Source: Cupriavidus sp. WGlv3 (lineage in GTDB: Bacteria; Pseudomonadota; Gammaproteobacteria; Burkholderiales; Burkholderiaceae). From it: a DNA stretch of 64,000 bases. Location: NCBI RefSeq assembly GCF_023952475.1, contig NZ_JALHRX010000010.1, positions 124,001 through 188,000 on the forward strand, read 5' to 3'. Shown one piece after another: positions 1 to 13,723 of this stretch. The notes below the pieces were generated by a model that worked only from the letters and a program-made list of their open reading frames with translations, searched no databases and had not been told where the DNA came from. Made by a program: the position numbers and the translations under genes. The first letter of the stretch is position 1. Each line of letters starts with the position of its first letter.

Positions 1-297
1 TCGGATATTGCCGTGAAGAAAACGGACCTGGAAAAAAACAAGGGCCTGAAGATCGCCAACAGCCTGAAGCAGGCGGCGGCGGGGCGGGGCGGCATTCCCG
101 GCGCCGCGGCGCGTCCGGACCGGCGCGAGCAGCGCCGGCTGGACCAGGAGCAAGGCCTGGTGCCGTTCGCGTGCAAGCTCGACGGCACGCTGGTGAAGCG
201 CCTGCAGGCGCTGGCCGCCGATCATCCGGGCGGCATGACCGGGTTGCTCAATGAAGTGCTGGCCGGCGCGCTGCCGCCGGAACCGGGCCAGGCCTGA
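1..297 (+). CDS. Hypothetical protein, 5' end outside window
   Basis: The frame is open from base 1. A GTG at 13 could be a start but has no Shine-Dalgarno sequence, and the codons before it read Ser-Asp-Ile-Ala, so the real start probably lies just before the window. The visible protein is about 98 residues. Its N-terminal half is basic and low in complexity (Ala, Gly, Arg). Its C-terminal half reads as a short strand (around LVPFACKL) followed by two helices, a pattern loosely like a ribbon-helix-helix fold. That resemblance is inference only. I recognise no named family, and no neighbour indicates a function. Confidence 0.65.
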   Translation, partial: SDIAVKKTDLEKNKGLKIANSLKQAAAGRGGIPGAAARPDRREQRRLDQEQGLVPFACKLDGTLVKRLQALAADHPGGMTGLLNEVLAGALPPEPGQA

Positions 298-340
298 GCG
301 TAGCGCGGCGGTCACGCCGCCGCTGGCCCAGGGTTTCGCC

Positions 341-721
341 TCAGTCCTCTTCCTCGTCGTCGAGGAACTCGCGGCGCAGCATCCAGTTGGCGATGGCCTC
401 GTCGCAGATGCGCTTGAATTTCTGCTTGTCCGGCATCTTGTCGAACAGCTGGAAATTGACCAGCGCCATGCCGGCATCGGTGATGTAGAACATGCGGCTC
501 GGGTCGTCATCGTGGACGATGCGGCCGTCGATGGCGTCTTCTTCGCTTTCGGCGGGCATGTCTTCAAGCTCGACCACGCGGCAGGTGAAGCGCGGGCTGC
601 GGGTGTGGGTCAGGTACTCGAATTCATCGTGCATGACCTCGCCGCCCTTGCCTGCGATCACGGCGAAGCCCCAGATAAAGCGGGGCATCGGCAGATCGGA
701 CAGATCTTCAATCTCGTCCAT
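341..721 (-). CDS. Conserved hypothetical acidic protein
   Basis: A 126-residue soluble protein with no signal peptide or membrane segment. It is very acidic at both ends (MDEIEDLSD at the start, LDDEEED at the end). The middle is mixed alpha/beta with well-ordered hydrophobic patterns (FIWGFAVIAG, MFYITDAGMALVNFQLF), which argues for a real folded protein. The gene stands alone: it converges on the preceding plus-strand gene, and 91 bp separate it from the next minus-strand gene. Codon use matches the surrounding genes. I recognise no catalytic motif or named family, so the function is unknown. Confidence 0.7.
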   Translation of the reverse strand: MDEIEDLSDLPMPRFIWGFAVIAGKGGEVMHDEFEYLTHTRSPRFTCRVVELEDMPAESEEDAIDGRIVHDDDPSRMFYITDAGMALVNFQLFDKMPDKQKFKRICDEAIANWMLRREFLDDEEED

Positions 722-812
722 GGTGTTCTCCCTGATTCAATCCCCGCATTATCGCCCGGAACGCCGCAGCTTCAAAAGGTGGCGCGGCACCGCCGTGCCG
801 CCGCCGTGCCCG

Positions 813-1190
813 TTACGACCCTGCGTGGCAGTTGGCGAGCACCGGTGCGGCGTTTTCCGCCTGCATCAGGTCGCGCAGCGTGCCTGACTCGCCCTTGGTC
901 CACCATTCGTAGCGGCCGCCCACATAGCGCGCGCCGGACGCCGCCACCGTGCTGACCGCCAGCACCGGCTTGCCCTCGATGCGGAACACCGCGGCCTGGT
1001 TGTCCTGGCTGTTGAAATAGCGCACCGTCAGCGTCTTGCCGCCGTCGCACTGGTAGCGCATGGTGCGCACTTCGGGAAAGCGCACGCCGTCGATGCCGGG
1101 CGCGCGGGCGGCCTGGGCCGTGGCGCTGGCGCAGAGGAAGGTCAGCAGGGCGACGATGCGGGTGCGGGAAAGTATCAGGCGATCGGGCAT
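813..1190 (-). CDS. MliC-like periplasmic lysozyme inhibitor
   Basis: A protein of about 125 residues with a classical signal peptide: basic start MPDRLILSRTR, hydrophobic core VALLTFLCASA, and likely cleavage after ATAQA. The mature part resembles the MliC/PliC family, in which a small beta barrel inhibits host c-type lysozyme. It has MRYQCDGGKTLTVRYFN, then strands ending in YEWWTKGESGTL, and a C-terminal Cys that could pair with the Cys in YQCDG. There is no lipobox, so a soluble periplasmic form is more likely than a lipoprotein. An upstream TTG at 1208 would add six residues, but the ATG at 1190 fits the signal peptide better. The family call is moderately sure; activity is inferred. Confidence 0.65.
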   Translation of the reverse strand: MPDRLILSRTRIVALLTFLCASATAQAARAPGIDGVRFPEVRTMRYQCDGGKTLTVRYFNSQDNQAAVFRIEGKPVLAVSTVAASGARYVGGRYEWWTKGESGTLRDLMQAENAAPVLANCHAGS

Positions 1191-1261
1191 GGCTTGGTCC
1201 GGTTGCAAGTTGGTGTCGGGTTGACGGAGCCGGATCGAGGCCGCCCCGCTGCGCCAGGCAA

Positions 1262-2866
1262 TCAGCCAAGCATGTAGCCGGCCGCGAGCGTGCGGAAGCT
1301 TTCCACCTCGCGGGCCTGCCAGGCTTCATCCTCGCCAAGTTCTTCGGCCAGGATCGCGGCCACCGCCGGTGCCGCCTCGACGGCCGCGCGGGCGTCCAGG
1401 AACAGCGCGCGATTGCGGCGCGCCAGCACGTCCTCGACCCGCCGCGCCAGCTCATGCCGGGCGGCAAAGCGCACATGGGCTTCGGTCAGCCCCGACGCGC
1501 CGGCGAGCATCCGGTCTTTTCCGGGCAGCGCGCGCAGCAGGCCCAGCTCGTTGCCGTAGTAGCGGTCCGGTGAGCCCGAATCCGGCGGCGGCAGGTCGGC
1601 CGGCAAGCCGGCGGCGCCATGCAGCGGCAGCTCCGCGGTCACGCACGGCGCCGCGCGCACCATCTGGCGCTGGATCGCGGTCTCGATCACGTCTTCGGCC
1701 ATCTTGCGGTAGGTGGTCCATTTGCCGCCGGTGACGGTAATCAGCCCGGCCCTGGACACCAGGATCGTATGCTCGCGCGACAGCGACGCGGTGGAGGCTT
1801 CGCCGGTGGCCCGCACCAGCGGCCGCAGGCCGGCCCAGACGCTGGTGACGTCGGTGCGGGTGGGGTCCTTGGCCAGGTAGCGCGACGCCGTTTCCAGGAT
1901 GAAATCGACATCGTCGGCGCCGGCGTCGGGCTCCAGCGGCAGGTCGCGGCGCGGCGTGTCGGTGGTGCCGACGATGGTGTGCCCGTTCCACGGCACCACG
2001 AACAGCACCCGCCCGTCGTCGGTCTTGGGGATCAGGATGGCGCGGTCGCCCGGCAGGAAGCTGCGCGGCAGGGTCAGGTGCACGCCCTGGCTGGGCGCGA
2101 CCATGGTGCGGGCATGCCCGTCTTCCATCTGGCGGACGGCATCGACCCAGACGCCGGTGGCATTGATCACGCAGTCGGCGCGCAGCCGGAAGGTGGCGCC
2201 GCCGAGCACGTCCTGCACCGTCACGCCGCTGATCACGCCGCCTTGCTGGCTCAGCCCGGTCGCGCGCATGTAGTTGAGCGCGGTGCCGCCGACGTCGAAC
2301 AGCGTCCGCATCAGCGCCACCGCCAGTCGCGCGTCGTCGAACTGGCCGTCGAAGTAAAGGTTGCCGCCGCGCAGCGGCCGCCCGCCTACGTGTTCGGCCA
2401 GGTTGGGCGCGGCCGCCAGCACCTCGCGGTGGTTCAGCCAGCGGCTGCCCGACAGGTTGAGGTTGCCGGCCAGCATGTCGTAGAGCTTGAGGCCGATGCC
2501 GTAGAAGGGCTGGTCGAACATCTGGTAGGCCGGCACCACGAAGCCCAGCGGCCACACCAGGTGCGGCGCGTTGCGCGCCAGCAGGCCGCGCTCGTGCAAG
2601 GCCTCGCGCACCAGGCTGATATTGCCTTGCGCCAGGTAGCGCACGCCGCCATGCACCAGCTTGGTCGCCTTGCTCGAGGTGCCCTTGGCAAAGTCGGCGG
2701 CTTCGACCAGCAGCGTGCGGTAGCCGCGCGCGGCGGCATCGACTGCCGTGCCAAGGCCGGTGGCGCCGCCGCCGATGACGATCACGTCCCAGCGCGGCTC
2801 GCGCTCCAGGGTGGCGAGCAGGGCGGCGCGGCCGGGCGGCTGGATCGGGGTGGGAAGACTGTGCAT
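1262..2866 (-). CDS. glpD: Glycerol-3-phosphate dehydrogenase, FAD-dependent
   Basis: A 534-residue flavoenzyme of usual length. It oxidises sn-glycerol 3-phosphate to dihydroxyacetone phosphate at the inner membrane and passes electrons to quinone. The FAD dinucleotide motif is at residues 29-39 (IVIGGGATGLG), followed by the family segment KGTSSKATKLVHGGVRYL. Further family blocks are VVPWNGHTIVGTTDT and the C-terminal GGKWTTYRKMAED. It lies 79 bp downstream of glpK on the same strand with no terminator between, so the two are probably co-transcribed. Together with glpK and the glycerol ABC transporter further right, it completes entry of glycerol into glycolysis. Control by the nearby GlpR is inferred. 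Confidence 0.95.
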   Translation of the reverse strand: MHSLPTPIQPPGRAALLATLEREPRWDVIVIGGGATGLGTAVDAAARGYRTLLVEAADFAKGTSSKATKLVHGGVRYLAQGNISLVREALHERGLLARNAPHLVWPLGFVVPAYQMFDQPFYGIGLKLYDMLAGNLNLSGSRWLNHREVLAAAPNLAEHVGGRPLRGGNLYFDGQFDDARLAVALMRTLFDVGGTALNYMRATGLSQQGGVISGVTVQDVLGGATFRLRADCVINATGVWVDAVRQMEDGHARTMVAPSQGVHLTLPRSFLPGDRAILIPKTDDGRVLFVVPWNGHTIVGTTDTPRRDLPLEPDAGADDVDFILETASRYLAKDPTRTDVTSVWAGLRPLVRATGEASTASLSREHTILVSRAGLITVTGGKWTTYRKMAEDVIETAIQRQMVRAAPCVTAELPLHGAAGLPADLPPPDSGSPDRYYGNELGLLRALPGKDRMLAGASGLTEAHVRFAARHELARRVEDVLARRNRALFLDARAAVEAAPAVAAILAEELGEDEAWQAREVESFRTLAAGYMLG

Positions 2867-2945
2867 GACGCTGGTGTCTGGTTTGTGCTGCCTAAGGTGT
2901 TCAGGTTGCCCGCGCGGTGCACGGGACGGGTTTGACGCGCCGGCG

Positions 2946-4517
<1,572 letters not shown>

Positions 4518-4573
4518 GCGTTCGATCCTGACAATGACAAGGCGCGCCGGCGTGGCCGGTGCATGGAATCCTG

Positions 4574-5449
4574 ATGGCTGAAACCTCTTCTTTGCCGGCC
4601 GCCGAGGCCACGGCACGGATCGCCGCCTCGCTGGCAGCGCGCAGCGGCTTCGATGCCGCCGCCAAGCTGCGCCTGATGGCCGACGGCCGGCAGGTCGGCT
4701 GGCTGCCGCGCACGCATGCCGGCATCCTGCGTGGCTTCGGCGCCGTGCTGGGCCCGGAGCAGCCGCTCGGCGACGGCTCCGTGGCGGTGGTCTTGCTGCC
4801 CGGCCGCGACGATTTCGATGCGCGCAGTGCCGCGCTGCAGGCGCTGGCGCGCCAGCTGGCCGACGCCGGCCATGTGCGCGGCTGGCGCGACGAGCTGTTC
4901 GCGGTCACCGCCGCGCTGGATGCGCCCGCGGTCGCGGTGGTGGAGCGCGCCGCGGCGCGCTTCCTCGGGCTGCTGACCTTTGCCTCGCACATGAACGGCA
5001 TTGTCGACGGTGCCGCGGGCGGCCCGCCCGCCCTGTGGGTCTCGCGCCGCAGCCCGGCCAAGGCCGTCGACCCCGGCATGTGGGACAACCTCGTGGCGGG
5101 CGGCATGCCCCACGGCAGCGACCCGCTGGCGACGCTGGTGCGCGAGTGCGAGGAAGAGTCCGGCATCCCGCCCGAACTGGCGCGGGGCGTGCAGGCGCAC
5201 GGCATGATCGAGGTGCTGCGCGACCTGCCCGAAGGCGTGCAGTGGGAGCAGGTCTATGTCTACGACCTGCTGCTGCCGCCGGACTTCATTCCGCACAACC
5301 AGGACGGCGAGGTCAGCGAGCACCGGCGCGTCGAGCTGGCGCCATTGCTTGCTATCATGTCGGCCGGCGCCATGACGGTCGATGCGACACTGGTGACGCT
5401 GGATGCCCTTGGACGGCGTGGCTGGCTCGATGCCGGCGCTCACGACTGA
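4574..5449 (+). CDS. Nudix hydrolase with N-terminal DUF4743 domain
   Basis: A protein of about 291 residues. The N-terminal ~120 residues resemble DUF4743, found in front of Nudix domains in Tnr3-like proteins. The Nudix domain follows, with the box beginning GGMPHG and continuing [15 protein letters not shown]. The RECEEESG core holds the metal-binding glutamates, but the upstream Glu of the canonical G-x5-E pattern is Ser or Asp here. Tnr3-type Nudix domains act on oxidised thiamine diphosphate derivatives, so removal of damaged cofactor is possible; the substrate cannot be told from sequence. The ATG at 4574 is preferred over 4559 because homology starts at MAETSS. It is divergent from glpK and lies 120 bp upstream of purU. 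Confidence 0.8.
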   Translation: MAETSSLPAAEATARIAASLAARSGFDAAAKLRLMADGRQVGWLPRTHAGILRGFGAVLGPEQPLGDGSVAVVLLPGRDDFDARSAALQALARQLADAGHVRGWRDELFAVTAALDAPAVAVVERAAARFLGLLTFASHMNGIVDGAAGGPPALWVSRRSPAKAVDPGMWDNLVAGGMPHGSDPLATLVRECEEESGIPPELARGVQAHGMIEVLRDLPEGVQWEQVYVYDLLLPPDFIPHNQDGEVSEHRRVELAPLLAIMSAGAMTVDATLVTLDALGRRGWLDAGAHD

Positions 5450-5569
5450 GCCGCCGCAGGGTCCATCGCTGCTTGCCCCGGTATTGCCCGCCGTATTGAC
5501 CATTGCACTGACCGAGCCCCCCTGACTTTCCCGGCCCTGCGCCGCGCCACCCCGACAGAACCACACACC

Positions 5570-6436
5570 ATGAGCAACACCGGATTCATCCTGACCCTCT
5601 CGTGCCCTGACCAGCCGGGCATCGTCCACGCTGTCTCGGGCCTGCTGTTCCAGCACGGCTGCAATATTGTCGATTCCGACCAGTACGGGGACGAGTTCGC
5701 CGGCCGCTTCTTCATGCGCGTGCATTTCACCCCGGCCGCCGGTGGTCCCGACCTCGCCACGCTGAAGGCCGCGTTCGCGCCGGTGGGCGACCAGTTCGGC
5801 ATGCAGTGGGAGCTGAACGATGCCACGGTGAAGCCGCGCGTGATGATCATGGTGTCGAAGATCGGCCATTGCCTGAACGACCTGCTGTTCCGTGCCAAGG
5901 CGGGCGGGCTGCCGGTGGAGATCGCGGCCATCGTCTCGAACCACCGCGACTTCTACCAGCTGGCGGCGTCGTACGACGTGCCGTTCTTCCACCTGCCGCT
6001 GATGAACGCGTCGGCCGAGCAGAAGGCCGCGCAGGAAGCGCGCGTGTTCGACGTGGTGCAGGAGCAGAAGATCGACCTGGTGGTGCTGGCGCGCTACATG
6101 CAGGTGCTGTCCAACGACCTGTGCCGCAAGCTGGCCGGCCGCGCGATCAATATCCACCATTCGTTCCTGCCCAGCTTCAAGGGCGCCAAGCCGTACTACC
6201 AGGCGCACGACCGCGGCGTGAAGCTGATCGGCGCCACCGCGCACTACGTCACCGCCGACCTCGACGAAGGCCCGATCATCGAGCAGGAGATCGAGCGCGT
6301 GGACCACAGCATGGACCCCGACCAGCTCACCGCCGTCGGCCGTGACGTCGAATGCGTGGCGCTGGCGCGCGCGGTCAAGTGGCATGCCGAACACCGCATC
6401 CTGCTGAACGGCCACAAGACCGTGGTGTTCAAGTAA
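5570..6436 (+). CDS. purU: Formyltetrahydrofolate deformylase
   Basis: A 288-residue cytosolic enzyme that hydrolyses 10-formyltetrahydrofolate to formate and tetrahydrofolate. It balances one-carbon pools and supplies formate for PurT-type purine synthesis. The N-terminal ~85 residues form an ACT regulatory domain (ILTLSCPDQPGIVHAVSGLL). The remainder is a formyltransferase fold whose catalytic residues are visible: Asn194 and His196 in INIHHSFLPSF, and Asp232 in the TADLDEGPIIEQE loop. Length is normal. No strong Shine-Dalgarno precedes the ATG. The gene appears monocistronic. It is followed by a REP-like inverted repeat and converges on glpR. Confidence 0.95.
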   Translation: MSNTGFILTLSCPDQPGIVHAVSGLLFQHGCNIVDSDQYGDEFAGRFFMRVHFTPAAGGPDLATLKAAFAPVGDQFGMQWELNDATVKPRVMIMVSKIGHCLNDLLFRAKAGGLPVEIAAIVSNHRDFYQLAASYDVPFFHLPLMNASAEQKAAQEARVFDVVQEQKIDLVVLARYMQVLSNDLCRKLAGRAINIHHSFLPSFKGAKPYYQAHDRGVKLIGATAHYVTADLDEGPIIEQEIERVDHSMDPDQLTAVGRDVECVALARAVKWHAEHRILLNGHKTVVFK

Positions 6437-6440
6437 TTCT

Positions 6441-6501
6441 TCTCCCCACCCCGGGCTTGCTCCCCTCGCCCGCATGTGGGAGAGGGGCCGGGGGAGAGGG
6501 C
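6441..6501. repeat. REP-like GC-rich inverted repeat
   Basis: Between the convergent purU and glpR. Arms CCCCTC-GCCC (6462-6471) and GGGA-GAGGGG (6478-6487) pair around the loop GCATGT, with one mismatch. The flanks CCCCACCCCGGGC and GGCCGGGGGAGAGGG are also roughly complementary. This resembles the dispersed intergenic palindromes common in GC-rich proteobacteria (from memory). It may also protect or terminate the two converging transcripts. Copy number in the genome is not visible here. Confidence 0.5.
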
Positions 6502-6590
6502 AGGCCTGCGCCAGAACTAACGCGCCAGGCACTGCCGGCACGCGCAGCCGCGCCACTGCCGACACGGCAGCAGCAGGGCTTGTCGCGCGC

Positions 6591-7361
6591 TTACTCCCGT
6601 TCCGCCACCACACACTTCACCCCACTGTCGGCCAGGATCTGGTCGAACGGCGCCGCCAGCGGCGCGTCGGTAAACAGCCGGTCCACCTGCGACACATGCG
6701 CCAGCTCGACCATGGCCTGGCGGTTGAACTTGCTGGCGTCCGCCGCCAGCCAGACCTCGCGTGAATGCTCGATGATGGTCCGCGCCACCTTGACCTCGCG
6801 GAAGTCGTAGTCGCGCAGCGTGCCGTCGGCCTCGATCCCCGAGATGCCGATCAGCCCGATATCGACCTTGAACTGGCGGATGAACTCCACCGTGGCCTCG
6901 CCGACGATGCCGCGGTCGCGCGAGCGCAGCACGCCGCCGGCGACGATGACTTCGCAATCGGGGTTGTCGGCGAGGATATTGGCCACGTTCAGGTTGTTGG
7001 TGATCACGCGCAGGCCGCGATGGTGCACCAGCCCGCGCGCGATCTCTTCCACCGTGGTGCCGATGTTCAGGATCAGCGAGCAGCCCTCGGGCACCGCCGC
7101 CGCCACCGCGCGCGCGATGCGCGCCTTGCCCTCGGCGTTGAGCACCTGTCGCTGCCGGTAGGCGATGTTCTCGGTGGTGGAGTCTTCCACCCGCACCCCG
7201 CCATGGAAGCGCGCCAGCATGCCGTTCTCGGCCAGCATGTTGACATCGCGGCGCACCGTCTGGAGCGTGACGCCGAACTTGCGCGCAAGTTCGTCGATGG
7301 AGGCAAAGCCCTGGGTGCGGACTTCTTCGAGCAGGGCCGTCTGGCGGGGATTGAGGGTCAT
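6591..7361 (-). CDS. glpR: DeoR-family transcriptional regulator, GlpR-like
   Basis: A 256-residue repressor of normal DeoR length. The N-terminal winged helix-turn-helix covers about residues 5-57 (LLEEVRTQGFASIDELARKFGV, then TLQTVRRDVNMLAENG, then ARFHGGV). The C-terminal DeoR sugar-phosphate sensor domain includes LILNIGTTVEEIARGL, VITNNLNVANIL and VIVAGGVLRSRDRGIVGEA. It is divergent from the glycerol ABC operon, 172 bp away, and near glpD-glpK, so glycerol 3-phosphate is the likely inducer. The assignment as GlpR rests on family plus context. The intervening region carries a symmetric AT-rich element suited to a DeoR-type repressor. Confidence 0.88.
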   Translation of the reverse strand: MTLNPRQTALLEEVRTQGFASIDELARKFGVTLQTVRRDVNMLAENGMLARFHGGVRVEDSTTENIAYRQRQVLNAEGKARIARAVAAAVPEGCSLILNIGTTVEEIARGLVHHRGLRVITNNLNVANILADNPDCEVIVAGGVLRSRDRGIVGEATVEFIRQFKVDIGLIGISGIEADGTLRDYDFREVKVARTIIEHSREVWLAADASKFNRQAMVELAHVSQVDRLFTDAPLAAPFDQILADSGVKCVVAERE

Positions 7362-7375
7362 GCGGAGATTCTAGT

Positions 7376-7437
7376 TCAAACACAAACGAAAACAAAATGA
7401 TGCGGTGCACTATTGTTTTCTGTTCGTTTTGTTGCTA
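7376..7437. promoter_or_regulatory. Candidate GlpR operator between glpR and glpS
   Basis: In the 172-bp divergent region, the AT-rich block has imperfect dyad symmetry. ACACAAACGAAAACAAAAT (7380-7398) is mirrored by ATTGTTTTCTGTTCGTTTT (7412-7430). The repeated core is AACGAA on one side and TTCGTT on the other. The adjacent DeoR-family gene and the sharp contrast with GC-rich surroundings make an operator likely. The exact protein footprint is inferred. Confidence 0.55.
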
Positions 7438-7533
7438 AAACGAGCGTGAAGCCAAGATTGGTGCGCCTGCAGCGAACGCAAGCCGTATGTCGGCAGCGTC
7501 ATCGGCCGGCAGCATATCGAACATGGAGACCGG

Positions 7534-8673
7534 ATGCAGCTACGTTTGGAAGGCGTCGCACAGCAGGCAGGTTCGCAGGCGTATCTCTATCCGATGACGC
7601 TGGCCCCGGTTCCCGGCGCGGTCACCATCCTGCTGGGCGCAACGCAGGCGGGCAAGACTTCGCTGATGCGGGTCATGGCGGGGCTCGACCGGCCCAGCGC
7701 GGGGCGCGTGCTGGTCGACGGCGACGACGTCACCGGCATGCCGGTGCGCGAGCGCAATGTGTCGATGGTCTACCAGCAGTTCATCAACTACCCGTCGCTC
7801 AGGGTCTTCGACAACATCGCGTCGCCGCTGCGGCTGCGGCGCAAGGCCGCGGCTGGCGAGATCGCCGCGCGCGTGCGCGAGCTGGCGGCGCGGCTGCATA
7901 TCGACCACCTGCTGGAGCGTTATCCGGCCGAGCTCTCCGGCGGCCAGCAGCAACGCGTGGCGCTGGCCCGCGCGCTGGCCAAGGAAGCCCCGCTGATGCT
8001 GCTGGACGAGCCGCTGGTCAACCTGGACTACAAGCTGCGCGAGGAGCTGCGCGAAGAGCTGACCCAGCTGTTCGCGCACGGCGACGCCACCGTGATCTAC
8101 GCCACCACCGAGCCCGGCGAGGCGCTGCTGCTGGGCGGGCACACCGCGGTGCTCGATGCCGGCGAGCTGCTGCAGTACGGCCCGACGCCGCAGGTCTTCC
8201 ACTATCCCGATTCGCTGCGCGTGGCGCGCGCCTTCAACGATCCGCCGATGAACCTGGTCGAAGGCCGGCTGGCGGGCGGCAAGGTGGTGCTGCCGGGAGG
8301 GATCGAAGTGCCCGTGCCCGGCGTTGCGGCGCAGGACGGACCGGTAACGCTGGGCGTGCGCGCCTCCGCGTTGCGCCTGGCGAGCGAGACCGGCGCGGTC
8401 GCGGTGCCGGGCCGCGTGGCGCTGGCCGAGTTGTCCGGATCCGACACCTTTGTCCACGCCGATACTCCGGTCGGCAGCCTGGTGGCGCAGTTCGCGGGCG
8501 TGCTCGACCTGCAGCTGGGCGCGCCGGTGACGCTGCACCTGCTGCCCGAACAGCTCTACCTGTTCGACGCCGACGGCCGCCGCCTTCATGCGCCGCGCCG
8601 GCCCGGCGGGCTCGCGGCCGAGGTGCCGGGCGGCGCCACAACGGCAACGCCAGCGGCAGCGGCAGGAGGCTGA
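7534..8673 (+). CDS. glpS: Glycerol ABC transporter ATPase 1 (GlpS-like)
   Basis: A 379-residue ATPase of the carbohydrate-uptake (MalK-like) family. Walker A is at 35-42 (GATQAGKT), the Q-loop follows (VYQQFINYPSL), the signature LSGGQ is at 134-138, and Walker B is at 154-160 (LMLLDEP). A C-terminal regulatory beta domain covers about 235-350. The H-loop is unusual: ATTEPGEA replaces the usual THDQxEA, so the catalytic-switch His is Thr192. It is the first gene of a six-gene operon that matches glpSTPQUV of rhizobia, where the system imports glycerol. The next gene starts one base after its stop codon, which implies translational coupling. Confidence 0.85.
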   Translation: MQLRLEGVAQQAGSQAYLYPMTLAPVPGAVTILLGATQAGKTSLMRVMAGLDRPSAGRVLVDGDDVTGMPVRERNVSMVYQQFINYPSLRVFDNIASPLRLRRKAAAGEIAARVRELAARLHIDHLLERYPAELSGGQQQRVALARALAKEAPLMLLDEPLVNLDYKLREELREELTQLFAHGDATVIYATTEPGEALLLGGHTAVLDAGELLQYGPTPQVFHYPDSLRVARAFNDPPMNLVEGRLAGGKVVLPGGIEVPVPGVAAQDGPVTLGVRASALRLASETGAVAVPGRVALAELSGSDTFVHADTPVGSLVAQFAGVLDLQLGAPVTLHLLPEQLYLFDADGRRLHAPRRPGGLAAEVPGGATTATPAAAAGG

Positions 8674-8674
8674 G

Positions 8675-9777
8675 ATGGCGCGCATCGACCTGGACCTGGC
8701 GCACTCGTATGTGCCCGATCCGCGCACCGACGACGACTATGCGCTGCTGCCGCTGCGCTTCACCTTTGAAGACGGCGGCGCCTATGCGCTGCTGGGCCCG
8801 TCGGGCTGCGGCAAGACCACGCTGCTGAACTGCATTTCCGGGCTGCTGCGCCCGTCGCACGGCACCATCGCCTTCGATGGCCGCGATGTCACCGGCGCCA
8901 CGCCGCAGGCGCGCAATATCGCCCAGGTGTTCCAGTTCCCGGTGATCTACGACACCATGACCGTCGGCGAGAACCTGGCCTTCCCGCTGCGCAACCGCGG
9001 CGTGCCCGAGGCGCAGGTGCGCGAGCGGGTCGGGCGCGTCGCCGAGATGCTGGACCTGTCGGCGACGCTCGGGCGCCGCGCCAGCGGCCTGGCCGCCGAT
9101 GCCAAGCAGAAGATCTCGCTCGGACGCGGGCTGGTGCGCCAGGACGTGTCGGCCATCCTGTTCGACGAGCCGCTCACGGTGATCGATCCGCAGCTCAAAT
9201 GGCAGCTGCGGCGCAAGCTCAAGGAAATCCACCATGAGTTTCGCCTGACGCTGATCTACGTCACCCATGACCAGACCGAGGCGCTGACCTTTGCCGACCA
9301 GGTGGTGGTGATGTCGCGCGGCAAGGCGGTGCAGGTCGGGCCGGCCGACGCGCTGTTCGAGCGGCCCGCGCACACCTTCGTCGGGCACTTTATCGGCTCG
9401 CCGGGCATGAACTTCCTGTCCGGGCAATGGCGCGACGGCGCCATCGACGTGGCCGGGCGGCGCTATATGCCGCCGCTGTCGCCGCCGGTGGAAGCGGCGC
9501 TGCGCGCGGCCGGCAGCTTCCGCATCGGGGTGCGCCCCGAATACCTGCAACTGGCGCCCGAGCGCGACACGCAGGCGGTGCCGGTGCAGGTGCAGCGCGC
9601 GCAGGACATCGGCACCTACTGGCTGCTGACCGGCGCGGTGCAGGAGGCGGGTGCGCAGGCCGGCACGCTGCGCGCGCGCCTGGGCGCCGAGGCCGCCGGC
9701 CTGCGCGCGGGCGACACCGCGTGGCTGTCGGTGTTCAACCGGCATACCTGCTACTACGTCAACGAGGAGCTGGTGCC

Positions 9778-9781
<4 letters not shown>
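8675..9781 (+). CDS. glpT: Glycerol ABC transporter ATPase 2 (GlpT-like)
   Basis: A 368-residue MalK-type ATPase and the partner of the preceding gene. Walker A is GPSGCGKT (41-48), Walker B includes LFDEP (Asp164, Glu165), and the H-loop is intact (VTHDQTEA, His198). The ABC signature is degraded: where LSGGQ is expected, residues 137-146 read ASGLAADAKQ, followed by a normal KISLGRGLV helix. It therefore complements GlpS, which keeps LSGGQ but lacks the H-loop His. The C-terminal regulatory domain starts near residue 235. Its TGA overlaps the ATG of the permease gene (ATGA at 9778-9781). The symbol denotes the ABC subunit, not the enterobacterial GlpT antiporter. Confidence 0.85.
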
Positions 9782-11521
<1,740 letters not shown>

Positions 11522-11549
11522 CGCAGCGCTTCGCAAGGAGACGGCGCCA

Positions 11550-11858
11550 ATGCTGAACTGGATGGTATGGACCACACCGGTGGCGGTGTTTTTTGGCTGC
11601 ATCGTGGTGATGCTGGTCGGCATGACGATCCTGGAAATCCGCTCGCCCTCGGTGCTGCGCAAGGGCTTCCTGCCGATCGCCACCACCCGCGGCGACCGGC
11701 TCTTCATCGGGCTGATGTGCGCGGCGTGGATCAACCTGGCGTGGGTGGGGCTGGGCGAGAAGGTCGCCGCATGGCTGGCGCTGCCGGAAGAGCCGTCGGT
11801 GTGGATCAGCTTCGTGGCTTCGATGCTGGTGCTGGCGCTGATCCTGCGCAAGGGCTAG
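11550..11858 (+). CDS. glpU: Small membrane protein of the glycerol ABC operon (DUF2160)
   Basis: A 102-residue protein with three predicted membrane helices (WTTPVAVFFGCIVVMLVGM, FIGLMCAAWINLAWVGL, and a C-terminal SFVASMLVLALILRKG). It corresponds to the DUF2160 family, repeatedly found between the permeases and the binding protein of GlpSTPQ-type transporters. An AAGGAG Shine-Dalgarno sits 9 bases before the ATG. Its role is not established. An accessory subunit or assembly factor is the simplest reading from its fixed position. Confidence 0.82.
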   Translation: MLNWMVWTTPVAVFFGCIVVMLVGMTILEIRSPSVLRKGFLPIATTRGDRLFIGLMCAAWINLAWVGLGEKVAAWLALPEEPSVWISFVASMLVLALILRKG

Positions 11859-11978
11859 CGGCACAGCCGGCCGGCATTGGCAAGCACAGACAAGCAATAA
11901 CGGGAAACGCGGCTTGTCCCCACCCCGGGGCCGCCACCCAGACCAAGACCGGGGCAGGGGATTCTTGAGGAGACGCCG

Positions 11979-13718
<1,740 letters not shown>

Positions 13719-13723
13719 GGCAC

